A model generated the notes under the pieces. That model was not told the origin of the DNA, ran no database searches, and worked only from the letters and a program-made list of their open reading frames with translations. A stretch of DNA of 64,000 bases, taken from Mercurialis annua. Taxonomy: Eukaryota; Streptophyta; Magnoliopsida; Malpighiales; Euphorbiaceae. A program made the translations under genes and the position numbers. The first letter of the stretch is position 1; each line of letters begins with the position of its first letter. Where the stretch lies: positions 32,762,628 through 32,826,627 of the forward strand of contig NC_065576.1 of NCBI RefSeq assembly GCF_937616625.2, written 5' to 3'. This document shows positions 49,890 through 61,300 of the stretch, one piece after another.

Positions 49890-52800
49890 TGTCACGACCC
49901 AATTTCATGAATCGTGACCGGCGCTAGGGTATGGGTATGGTTGTACCAAAACCCGTAGCAAGCCTTGCGGAAATCAAATAAACATTTAAACCTGCAGAAA
50001 ACTGCTCGGGGGCAACCGAGACTCCAACCTAAGTCTAGCAATTTATAATACAGTTCTAATATAAATAACTTAAGTAGCTGAAATATTCCACAACATGCCT
50101 TAAATATAATAATAAAATATTCCAGTGTAAATATGCCAATAATAAATAATCGGTCTAATCGACAATCCCAATGCAATAACAAATGTAATATATAAACTAG
50201 TTCTACTGCGGTCTAAGAGTTTGAAAACAGAAACTAGTTTAATAACATAAAAACCTCCGAGGAATCAAAAGAATCGGAGTGGACCAGCTTTCAAATCATA
50301 AACCTGGAAAATTTGGGAAAACAACGGGGTCAGATATACTGAGATGAGTTCGCAATACTATTTACATTTATTAAGTTTAAAACCTTTAAATCAAAACATT
50401 TTTATACTAATATAATATGATTATGGAAAACAGTATTGAAATGATCCCAGCGTAAGTATGACATAGCATACCGATAAACCCAGAGTGGACGGGAACAAAT
50501 CCTCGTCATATAAATATACCAGCGTAAGCAAGACTTTAGTCTGCCGTTTCCCAGAGTACTTACCGGTGCACACAGTCTCGATACAAGCCTATCGAGTAGC
50601 TCGTTTCAATCCAGATCCATAATCCGTAAAAACAGTTCACAAACATTTATAATATTAAAGTACGATGCGGTACTTAATAAAGCGGTAAATAGCAGTACAA
50701 ACTCACAGCTTGCTTATCCACGTGATCTTGGCAAACAGCTAACCCTGCGTAGACTCCGAAGCACGAGCAGTCGACGGGTCTAAAATAATAAATAGGTTAA
50801 TATCCGTACGACCCCTAACTCTAAGATGACTAGACACCACGTAGGACTAGCACAATTAAATAACCAGATAAATCACAGAGAAACACAATTCTCAAATAAA
50901 ATGTAATGCCGTAATTAATTCAAGACTATTGAGTTCGCCTTAAATCCAATCCGAAAATATTATTAAAATAATATTTAATTGATAAATGAAATCAATTCCT
51001 CAAATAGTGGGTTAGCCGAGTTTTTCAAAACTACCAAGCTAAACACACATGTCGGTGACCCAAGTCCAAACCGACCCAACTAATATTCCAGAGTTTATAA
51101 ACCACAGTTTATAATTAATATTAAATAAAATATTAATTAATATCAAAATAGAACTCAATAGCTTGAAACTCAAGTAATTAAATATTATCGGCAATTATCT
51201 CAATTAATTAAATAACAAACAAAGCTGAAATATAAATTTAATTCCAAAGGCATTTTAAGCCAAAAATATCAATTTTAACAATTAAATAATAATTATTAAT
51301 TTAATTTTAAATATTCAAATATTATTTTTATGCCTTAAAAATAATATAATTAATTTGACAAACTTTTAAATAAAATAAAATCCCCAATACTTATTTAATA
51401 TAGTCAATATAAAATTTTACGTATAACCATAATAAAATTAATATTTAATTTAAACTTAAAATATTAATGCCCGAGTAATTTCAAATTATGAATAATATTA
51501 TTATTTAAAACGCTAATTAATAAGTCGAATTCGATTTCGTAATTTAATATTTAAAATCCATATAAAATAGTTAATAAATAAGTTTAAGAATCAATATGTT
51601 TTAAGCATAATAAATCAATGACTTAAGAGCACTTTTAGCCGATCAACTTATCAAATTGGCCAACCCACACCTGCCACGTCCTTCATCTTCCTCAACAACA
51701 CAAACCCAACATTTAGCAAGTTTCAGAAACAGAATTCGTACTCAAGCTTTCCCTAACTCATTAATTTCTTAAACAAACAACATACAAATCAAGATCAAAC
51801 CCTCAAGCAAGATCACTTGAGTCAAGCTAACATAAGGGAAGCCGAATTCTACGAAGCCATTTTTTCAAAAACTTGAACCGAGAAAATAAAAACGAAGAAT
51901 TATAAAATCGAATCATACACATTAATTAAGAGTTTAATGATTCTAACACCAAGCTTATATTTATAATCTAGCATAATCATAACCTCAAAAGGAAACAACC
52001 TCCTAGCTAAATGGTTTAATGAAATCGGCAGTAACCATTAATCAAGTAAAACTCAGAATTGACAAATAAGTACGGTGAGACGGCGGCGATTACTACGGGT
52101 TCGTTTACGTACCGTTTGACGAACGAAAGGTGTAGAAACGTAGATGCGTGAGTCTACTTTCACGGGAAACAAACGGAATTGATTTCGACCTCCGAACGGC
52201 TACCAAACAAATTAAAATACGAAGGTATCGTTTAAAACTCAAAATTGAAAATAACTTAAAACGATACAACGGCGGCGATTGATATGGATTCGTTTACGTA
52301 CCGTTCTTCGAGAATAAGATGTCGGATCATAGAGGACTGAGTCTACAATCTCAGGGATCAAACGGAAGGGAATTTGGTTCCGAAACGAGTGAGATATCTG
52401 TTATGAACGGAGATGTCAATTTTTGCGATTAAAACAGAATTGAAGTTCGAAAATTTACTGAACTTCAGAGCAAGATTGGAGAAAGATTTCAAGACGATTT
52501 TAAGAGGAAAAAGAGGCTAGGGTTTGATGGATATTTGGTGAACACTTTTGGTTTTCAAAACGTTTTGAAATACCGAGAGGATCGCTGAAAATCAGGAGCC
52601 AAAAACGTCCCCCCTAACAATCCGTAGCAGGTCTCGAACGAGACCTGCTCAAAAAACGCAGGTCTCGTACGAGACCTCCATTTCCCGTACGAGACCAGGT
52701 CTCGGTTCAAAGAGACCTGGTCCAACCAATTCTAGTTGGACCGAAACTCAACCCGAATTTTTTTTTTGAAATAAATTTTCAAAACCCGGACTTAAAATTA

Positions 52801-52902
52801 AACCATTTCCGAATCGACTCATAAAAAAAATTTAATTACGTCGACAATTAAAATGTTACCGGAACTCGTAACTTAAACTTCAAAATTTTACGGGATATTA
52901 CA
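49890..52902 (-). repeat. E4 3' LTR
   Basis: 3013 bp. In sense it runs TGTAATATCCCG ... GGGTCGTGACA. The palindrome cluster of CAGGTCTCG/CGAGACCTG words is at 52625-52742. TGACCCCGTTG (reverse complement at 50322-50332) and a ~400-bp U5-side region are shared with E2. Confidence 0.94.
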
Positions 52903-52913
52903 TTCTCCCCAAC
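52903..52913 (-). promoter_or_regulatory. E4 polypurine tract
   Basis: GTTGGGGAGAA in sense, directly before the 3' LTR. It is preceded by AAATTCGAGGACGAATTTTT, the typical context of plant chromovirus tracts. It primes plus-strand synthesis. Confidence 0.88.
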
Positions 52914-53020
52914 TTACTAAAAATTCGTCCTCGAATTTAACACAATAACACATAGCACTTAAGATAACACAAACACAAATAAAGCCCACAAAATTTCACA
53001 CAACAATTAATTTTCGTACC

Positions 53021-53929
53021 TCAAGGAAAAATAAAAGGATAGCGATTCCGCATATCCAACTCGGTCTCCCACGTGCACTCCTCAACAGAATGGTTCCGCC
53101 ATAAAACCTTGACCATCGGAATCTCCTTGTTCCGTAACTTACGAACCTGCGTATCAACAATCTCAACAGGCTGCTCCTCGTAAGATAGCTCATGGTCAAT
53201 CTCAACACTCTGCGGTACTATCACGTGAGAAGGATCATAAATACACTTCCTCAAAATGGAAATGTGAAACATTGGGTGGACCAACGACATATCTGGTGGC
53301 AACGCTAACTTGTACGCCACTGCTCCAATACGCTCAATGATCTCATACGGACCAACATACCTCGGTGCTAACTTCCCCTTAACACCGAAAAGCACAACGC
53401 CCTTCATAGGCGAAGCCCGAAGAAACACGAAATCTCCAACCCGAAACTCCATGTCTTTTCTCTTCGGATCAGCATAACTCTTATGCCGACTAAAAGCTGT
53501 TTCCAGTCTCCGCTTGATCAATGGTACCTTCTCTGAGGTAATCTGAATAATCTCTGCTCCCGAGAGCTTGCGCTCGCCAACCTCCTCCCAGCAGATAGGA
53601 GATCGACACTTGCGCCCGTACAAAGCCTCATAAGGTGCCATCTCGATGCTAGCGTGGTAACTGTTGTTGTAGGAAAACTCAATCAAAGGCAGATGAGTAT
53701 CCCAGCTACCCTGGAAATCCAGAACACGCATCCTGAGCATGTCCTCCAAAGTCTGAATAGTCCTCTCAGACTGACCGTCAGTCTGAGGATGAAAAGCAAT
53801 ACTGAAATCCAATCTCATACCCAAAGATTCCTGCATCGCCTTCCAAAACCGAGAGGTGAAAACTGAACCTCTGTCCGAAACTATCGATACTGGTACACCA
53901 TGGAGACTCACAATCCGATCGATGTACAA
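53021..53929 (-). pseudogene. E4 pol, C-terminal part: integrase core end, GPY/F, chromodomain-like tail
   Basis: An open frame of 302 codons. D19 (IVSDRGSVF) and E55 (DGQSERTIQ) are the second and third residues of the integrase D,D-35-E triad, with 35 residues between them. The first Asp lies in the preceding fragment. The GPY/F motif is at about 190-200 (YVGPYE). HPMFHISILRK follows, then a chromodomain-like end (VKVLWRNHSVEECTWETE ... YPFIF) at 270-300, which places it among chromoviruses and fits Tekay/Del. The tail is thought to steer integration into heterochromatin. The fragment is in the same frame as the upstream pol part, separated by a TAG at 53930-53932, so it is one polyprotein broken by a nonsense codon. 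The initial Met is incidental. Confidence 0.93.
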
Positions 53930-54694
53930 CTATGCCAACTTCGAAGCCTGATAAGTAACCTTGATCGGTAAGAAGTGAGCTGACTTGGTCAAACGGTCAA
54001 CTATCACCCAAATCGAATCATACCCCTGTCGGGTACGTGGCAAACCAACCACAAAGTCCATAGCCATTCGCTCCCATTTCCATTCTGGAATAGGTAGCGG
54101 TTGCAGATTTCCAAACGGTCTCTGATGCTCTAACTTTACCTGCTGGCAAGTCAAACACTTAGATACAAACTCTACAACATCCTTTTTCATTCCGCTCCAC
54201 CAGTACGTACCCTTGAGATCATGGTACATCTTGGTAGAACCCGAATGAACACTGTAAGCTGACTTGTGCGCTTCCTCCAGAATCTGGTCTCTCAAACCAT
54301 CCGAATCCGGAACACACAGTCGAGAACCGTACCTGAGAACTCCATCCGCCAGAGCAAACTCAGAATTTCCATCCAGATGGATCTCATCCATAATTCGTTT
54401 CAATTGTGGATCCTCAGCTTGTGAAGCTTTGATCCTATCAATCAAAACTGGTTGCACCTGCAACTGTGCCAATAAACAACCTCTTTGCGAAACCTGAAAT
54501 CCGTATCCCGAAGCTAACAGACTATGCCACTCACGAACCATGGGTCTCCGCCCAACCTCAGAAATATGGGCCAAACTGCCCGAAGACTTGCGACTCAACG
54601 CATCGGCTACCACATTAGCCTTACCCGGATGGTACTGAATAGTACAATCATAGTCTTTTAGCAACTCCAACCATCTTCGCTGTCTCAGATTCAA
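53930..54694 (-). pseudogene. E4 pol, middle part: end of RNase H and integrase N-terminus
   Basis: 254 codons, same frame as its neighbours. Residues 1-35 finish RNase H, with the last acidic residue D31 (VVADALSR). The integrase zinc finger has H143 and H150, then C180 and C183 (KCLTCQQVK). D213 (MAMDFVVGLP) is the first catalytic Asp of integrase. It is bounded by TAG codons at 54701-54703 and 53930-53932. Confidence 0.93.
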
Positions 54695-54700
54695 CTCACG

Positions 54701-56419
54701 CTAATCAAAAATGTACTTCAGACTCTTATGATCAGTAAAAATCTCGCAAGTCGCACCGTACAGATAGTGCCTCCAAATCTTAAGAGAAAAAACCACAGCT
54801 GCTAACTCCAAGTCATGAGTAGGATAATTCACCTCATGCTTCTTCATCTGGCGAGAAGCATAGGCAATCACCTTACCATGTTGCATTAGAACGCAACCCA
54901 AACCGATACGAGAAGCATCACAATACACAGTGAATCCCTCGATGCCAGATGGCAAAGCCAACACAGGAGCTGTAGTCAGAATCTCTTTGAGCTTCTCAAA
55001 GCTCGCCTCACACTTGTCAGTCCACTCAAACTTAACACCCTTCTGTGTCAGTTTAGTCATCGGTGCAGATATTCTGGAGAAATCCTGCACGAACCGACGG
55101 TAGTAGCCAGCTAACCCCAGAAAACATCTGATCTCGGTAACTGACCTCGGCCTCTGCCAATCCATAACCGCCTCTATCTTTGTCGGATCAACCTTGATCC
55201 CATCCTTTGACACCACATGTCCTAAGAAAGTAACTTGATCCAGCCAGAATTCGCACTTCGAGAACTTAGCATACAGCTGATGCTCACGCAAAGTCTGCAG
55301 TATCGTTCTCAAGTGGAAAGCATGCTCCTCCTCACTCCGAGAGTAAATCAGTATGTCATCAATAAACACAATGACGAACTGATCCAGAAACGGCTTGAAT
55401 ACCCGGTTCATCATATCCATAAACGCTGCTGGTGCGTTAGTCAATCCAAAGGACATGACCAGAAACTCGAAATGCCCATACCTCGTTCTGAAAGCAGTCT
55501 TAGGCACATCGACGTCTCGAATCCGAAGTTGATGATACCCAGATCTCAAATCAATCTTCGAAAAGCACTTAGCACCCTCCAACTGGTCGAACAAATCATC
55601 AATACGAGGAAGAGGATACCAGTTCTTGATAGTAACCTTGTTCAGCTGTCTGTAGTCAATACACAGCCGAAATGATCCATCCTTCTTCTTGACAAACAAC
55701 ACAGGAGCACCCCACGCAGAAGTACTCGGTCTGATAAAACCACTATCCAGCAATTCTTGTAACTGTTCCTTCAACTCTTTCAGCTCTGTAGGAGCCATCC
55801 GATATGGCGGTATCGAAATAGGAGCTGTTCCAGGAGCAACATCAATATTTAACTCGATGTCACTATCGGGTGGTAATCCAGGCAACTCCTCTGGAAACAC
55901 ATCAGTGAATTCATTCACTATCAGGACACTATGCACATCACCACTGTCACCCTCTAAATCACAAACTACCGCTAAGAAAGCCTGGCAACCCTTGCCCATC
56001 ATACGCTTGGCCTTGATCGCCGAAATTAGATTCTTAGGTGCTTCTGTCTTTTCCCCTTGGAAGGAAAAAGGCATATCACCAGGAATCCCAAACAATACCG
56101 ACTTCCCTCGGCAGTCGATAGAAGCAAAATGGCGTGAAAGCCAATCCATCCCCAAGATGACATCAAAAGACAACACGTCAAGCATAATCAAATCAGCACT
56201 AAGGTCCCTACCATGTATAACCACAGAACAAGACGGATAGACCACGTCCACCACAACACAATCAGACAAAGGCGTAGATACAGATAAAGGCTCTAACAAC
56301 CTAGATGGTGTCACACCCAACTTAGCAGCAAAACTCGAAGAAACAAAAGAGTGTGTTGCACCCGCATCAAATAAGACCAAGGCATCTACAAATGAAATGG
56401 GAATAGTACCTTGCACCAC
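54701..56419 (-). pseudogene. E4 pol, N-terminal part: protease, reverse transcriptase, RNase H
   Basis: 572 codons. The protease active site is D18-A-G ([11 protein letters not shown]), with [10 protein letters not shown] near residue 90. The reverse transcriptase spans about 200-400 with [20 protein letters not shown] at 252-271, D290 in [12 protein letters not shown], and the FIDD box at 352-355. An RNase H-like domain follows: D501 (YCDAS), E538 (DLELA) and D563 (FTDHKSL). The frame then meets the TAG at 54701-54703, which removes the last RNase H residue and the integrase. Upstream this frame stays open past ~56520, while gag is in another frame, so a frameshift lies at about 56450-56530. 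The Met used as start is not the native start. Confidence 0.94.
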
Positions 56420-56448
56420 GGCATTTGATGCACGAGCATCCTGAGGAG

Positions 56449-57171
56449 TCAGAGCAAATACTCTGGCCTGACCCTGTCCCTGCTGCAGTGCCTGAGAAGA
56501 ACTGTAACTACCCGAGCTCTACCACCGTTTCCACGGCCACCAAAACCACGCCCTCCTGAACCACGGCCCCGCTGGCCACCAATCGAAGCGGCAGGTTGAG
56601 AATACCCTGCCGAAGGAGTGAAAACGGGCCTCTGCTGCTGAAAGAACGGCTGAGCAACACTAGCCGATGACATCTGCTGTCCAGATGACGGACACTCCCT
56701 AGCAAAGTGACCCTGCTGGCCACAAGCATAGCAACTACCTGGTGCCACTGTGCACTGTCCCGAATGTCTGCGACTGCAGTTCTGACAAAACGGGACGCTA
56801 GAAGTACCACTGTAACCGCGACCAGATCCACAGCTACTCCCACTGTAACCAGAACTGTGAGAATACGGCAGATACCCTTTTCGAACACCCCCTTTCTGAC
56901 TCTTGTACTGGGAAGGCTTGTGCTGATAGCTGCTGCTACCACCCTGCTGCCCACTACTCTGAAAAACACCGCTCGCCTTCTTCGTCTCAGTCATTTTCCC
57001 AAAGTGCAGTAAATTTGCCTCCATCCGACGGGCACTGTCCACTACAGCAGAAAATTCCTTGGTCGTCTCAGTCAGAAGACTAATAAAGTCAGCACCCGGA
57101 CCCTTCACGTATCTGTCGTTCACCCTCTGCTGTTCAGTCTGCAGATCTGGGGCAAAGCGACTCAGTCTCAC
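56449..57171 (-). pseudogene. E4 gag, C-terminal part with zinc knuckle
   Basis: 240 residues, starting just after the TAG at 57175-57177 and in the same frame as the upstream gag part. It continues the gag domain (RLSRFAPDL, DRYVKGPGADFISLL), then a Ser/Gly/Tyr-rich linker, the CCHC zinc knuckle CYACGQQGHFAREC and a Gly/Arg-rich tail. It ends out of frame with the protease because of the frameshift. The role is capsid formation and RNA packaging. Confidence 0.92.
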
Positions 57172-57174
57172 AAA

Positions 57175-57972
57175 CTAAGTAGTGTACTCATGTACTAATC
57201 TGTCTCCTCTCCTCAGAACCAACAGTCTGTCTCTGAAACCCTCTGTCACTAAGAAAGGTAGATAAAATTCCTTGAATTGTGTCACAAAGTCCGCCCATGT
57301 AATAGTAGCCATAACTGCGCGAATCTCCCTGCGAAACCAGTCATTTGCAGCACCCTTCAAGGACATCTCCACTAGCATAACGGTCTGTCTCTCAGAAGCC
57401 TGTAGTCTCTGAGCATTCCGCTCAACCTCCTCCAGAAAATCTAGGGCGTCGCCGTCGCCCGCAAACTCGGTCGGCTTCAGCCTCAAATAAGCCAACACAA
57501 GGTATCTGTTAGTGATTCCAGCACAACCAACCGCAACACCACCAGCCTGTGGTACCTGTTGCTGCACAATCTGTCCCAGCATAGCATACTGGTTCTGCAT
57601 AGCGATTTGTCCCGCTTGCAGTTGCACTTGATTATTCTGGAGTGCAGTGATCCCAGCCAGAAATGTCGTGAAGTCAAACAGATCAATAGGAGCTTGTGGT
57701 ACACCTGGTGCCTGAACGCCTGCACCACCACGTCCCCTACCTCTGCCTCCAGCAGCCTGACCTCTGCCACCCCGACCTCTGCCAGCTCGGCCTCTGCCAG
57801 CCGGAACTCCACCTGCACGTCCCCTGCCAACTTGAACCTCTGGTTCATGCTGGTTAACCTCAATCGACATAGCGTCATCAGCTTCAGCCTCAGCTTGAGC
57901 TGCAGCACGCTCACGAGTGTTCATTCCTAAGAATGAAACAACAAATCTCAAACAATGCCCATATAGCAACAC
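57175..57972 (-). pseudogene. E4 gag, N-terminal part
   Basis: 265 codons. The likely native start is the Met at 57924 (MNTRERAAAQAEAEAD), since the 16 preceding codons read through leader sequence. An Arg/Gly repeat region (GRGRAGRGRGGRG) is followed by the retrotransposon gag domain (LRLKPTEFAGDGDALDFLEE, WFRREIRAVMATITWADFV, FKEFYLPFLVTEGFRDRLL). It stops at TAG 57175-57177 within the domain. Confidence 0.92.
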
Positions 57973-58276
57973 CCAGAGTATAATTTAATAGTTCACAAAT
58001 CGACAATTTATCCAGAGTAATAACACTAACATTCAAGGGTAAAGAAAAAAAAAAATTTCGCAAATAAAACATTAGTAACACATAAGACCGACTCAGACAT
58101 CCCTAAAGGTGAAGATAGAAAGTTTTGAAAACAAAAGATGATGTTTCAAAAGACAAAACTTGAATCCTAATTCCGCAATAGATCCTATGATACAACAGTA
58201 ACACTTAACATGCCTTAAAGCAATAAACACGTAACAATTTGGCCTTAGTTCGAAACTAAAGCTCTGATACCAACTT
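57973..58276 (-). promoter_or_regulatory. E4 leader with primer-binding site
   Basis: GCTCTGATACCA at 58261-58272 (TGGTATCAGAGC in sense) lies four bases from the 5' LTR end. The following ~190 bases in sense match the E2 leader (33198-33385), which suggests a conserved packaging or translation signal. Confidence 0.9.
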
Positions 58277-61200
58277 TGTCACGACCCAATTTCATGAATC
58301 GTGACCGGCGCTAGGGTATGGGTATGGTTGTACCAAAACCCGTAGCAAGCCTTGCGGAAATCAAATAAACATTTAAACCTGCAGAAAACTGCTCGGGGGC
58401 AACCAAGACTCCAACCTAGGTCTAGCAATTTATAATACAGTTCTAATATAAATAACTTAAGTAGCTGAAATATTCCACACCATGCCTTAAATATAATAAT
58501 AAAATATTCCAGTGTAAATATGCCAATAATAAATAATCGGTCTAATCGACAATCCCAATGCAATAACAAATGTAATATATAAACTAGTTCTACTGCGGTC
58601 TAAGAGTTTGAAAACAGAAACTAGTTTAATAACATAAAAACCTCCGACGAATCAAAAGAATCGGAGTGGACCAGCTTTCAAATCATAAACCTGGAAAATT
58701 TGGGAAAACAACGGGGTCAGATATACTGAGATGAGTTCGCAATACTATTTACATTTATTAAGTTTAAAACCTTTAAATCAAAACATTTTTATACTAATAT
58801 AATATGATTATGGAAAACAGTATTGAAATGATCCCAGCGTAAGTATGACATAGCATACCGATAAACCCAGAGTGGACGGGAACAAATCCTCGTCATATAA
58901 ATATACCAGCGTAAGCAAGACTTTAGTCTGCCGTTTCCCAGAGTACTTACCGGTGCACACAGTCTTGATACAAGCCTATCGAGTAGCTCGTTTCAATCCA
59001 GATCCATAATCCGTAAAAACAGTTCACAAACATTTATAATATTAAAATACGATGCGGTACTTAATAAAGCGGTAAATAGCACTACAAACTCACAGCTTGC
59101 TTATCCACGTGATCTTGGCAAACAGCTAACCCTGCGTAGACTCCGAAGCACGAGCAGTCGACGGGTCTAAAATAATAAATAGGTTAATATCCGTACGACC
59201 CCTAACTCTAAGATGACTAGACACCACGTAGGACTAGCACAATTAAATAACCAGATAAATCACAGAGAAACACAATTCTCAAATAAAATGTAATGCCGTA
59301 ATTAATTCAAGACTATTGAGTTCGCCTTAAATCCAATCCGAAAATATTATTAAAATAATATTTAATTGATAAATGAAATCAATTCCTCAAATAGTGGGTT
59401 AGCCGAGTTTTTCAATACCAAGCTAAACACACATGTCGGTGACCCAAGTCCAAACCGACCCAACTAATATTCCAGAGTTTATAAACCACAGTTTATAATT
59501 AATATTAAATAAAATATTAATTAATATCAAAATAGAACTCAATAGCTTGAAACTCAAGTAATTAAATATTATCGGCAATTATCTCAATTAATTAAATAAC
59601 AAACAAAGCTAAAATATAAATTTAATTCCAAAGGCATCCTAATCAAAAAATATCAATTTTAACAATTAAATAATAATTAATAATAATTATTAATTTAATT
59701 TTAAATATTCAAATATTATTTTTATGCCTTAAAAATAATATAATTAATTTGACAAACTTTTAAATAAAATAAAATCCCCAATACTTATTTAATATAGTCA
59801 ATATAAAATTTTACGTATAACCATAATAAAATTAATATTTAATTTAAACTTAAAATATTAATGCCCGGAGTAATTTCAAATTATGAATAATATTATTATT
59901 TAAAACGCTAATTAATAAGTCGAATTCGATTTCGTAATTTAATATTTAAAATCCATATAAAATAGTTAATAAATAAGTTTAAGAATCAATATGTTTTAAG
60001 CATAATAAATCAATGACTTAAGAGCACTTTTAGCCGATCAACTTATCAAATTGGCCAACCCACACCTGTCACATCTTCCTCAACAACACAAACCCAACAT
60101 TTAGCAAGTTTCAGAAACAGAATTCGTACTCAAGCTTTCCCGAACTCATTAATTTCTTAAACAAACAACATACAAATCAAGATCAAACCCTCAAGTAAGA
60201 TCACTTGAGTCAAGCTAACTTAAGGGAAGCCGAATTCTACGAAGCCATTTTTTCAAAAACTTGAATCGAAAAAATAAAAACGAAGAATTATAAAATCGAA
60301 TCATACACATTAATTAAGAGTTTAATGATTCTAACACCAAGCTTATATTTATAATCTAGCATAATCATAACCTCAAAAGGAAACAACCTCCTAGCTAAAT
60401 GGTTTAATGAAATCGGCAGTAACCATTAATCAAGTAAAACTCAGAATTGACAAATAAGTACGGTGAGACGGCGGCGATTACTACGGGTTCATTTACGTAC
60501 CGTTTGACGAACGAAAGGTGTAGAAACGTAGATGCGTGAGTCTACTTTCACAGGAAACAAACGGAATTGATTTTGACCTCCGAACGGCTGCCAAACAAAT
60601 TAAAATACGAAGGTATCGTTTAAAACTCAAAACTGAAAATAACTTAAAACGATACAACGGCGGCGATTGATATGGATTCGTTTACGTACCGTTCTTCGAG
60701 AATAAGATGTCGGATCGTAGAGGACTGAGTCTACAATCTCAGGGATCAAACGGAAGAGAATTTGGTTCCGAAACGAGTGAGATATCTGTTATGAACGGAG
60801 ATGTCGATTTTTGCGATTAAAACAGAATTGAAGTTCGAAAATTTACTGAACTTCAGAGCAAGATTGGAGAAAGATTTCAAGACGATTTTAAGAGGAAAAA
60901 GAGGCTAGGGTTTGATGGATATGTGGTGAACACTTTTGGTTTTCAAAACGTATTAAAATACCGAGAGGATCGCTGAAAATCAGGAGCCAAAACCGTCCCC
61001 CCTAACAATCCGTAGCAGGTCTCGAACGAGACCTGCTCAAAAAACGCAGGTCTCGTACGAGACCTGCATTTCCCGTACGAGACCAGGTCTCGGTTCAAAG
61101 AGACCTGGTCCAACCAATTCTGGTTGGACCGAAACTCAACCCGGATTCTTTTTTTAAAAAAAAATAAATTTTCGAAACCCGGACTTAAAATTAAACCATT

Positions 61201-61295
61201 TCCGAATCGACTCATAAAACAAATTTAATTACGTCGATAATTAAAATGTTACCGGAACTCGTAACTTAAACTTCAAAATTTTACGGGATATTACA
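58277..61295 (-). repeat. E4 5' LTR
   Basis: 3019 bp, near-identical to 49890-52902. It contains the palindrome cluster at 61012-61129. In sense it starts TGTAATATCCCG at 61295 and ends GGGTCGTGACA at 58277. Confidence 0.94.
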
Positions 61296-61300
61296 ACATT

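Larger units (their letters stand above)
49890..61295 (-). mobile_element. Ty3/gypsy chromovirus E4, Tekay/Del type, nearly complete
   Basis: An 11.4-kb element with ~3.0-kb LTRs, flanked by GCATT (49885-49889) and ACATT (61296-61300). It has a primer site, gag, protease, RT, RNase H, integrase with GPY/F motif and chromodomain-like tail, and polypurine tract. By eye I count roughly 35-45 substitutions and several small indels between the LTRs (~1.3%), so it inserted recently in evolutionary terms. Three TAG stops and one frameshift break the polyprotein, so this copy is inactive as it stands. Confidence 0.95.

Noticed and set aside
49892..50182. 96-codon minus-strand frame repeated at 58279-58569
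   Set aside because: It appears twice only because it lies in the two E4 LTRs. No motif, AT-rich composition.
55235..56240. Plus-strand open frames of 146 and 183 codons
   Set aside because: They lie antisense to the E4 protease/RT coding region and have no domain content. They are shadow frames.
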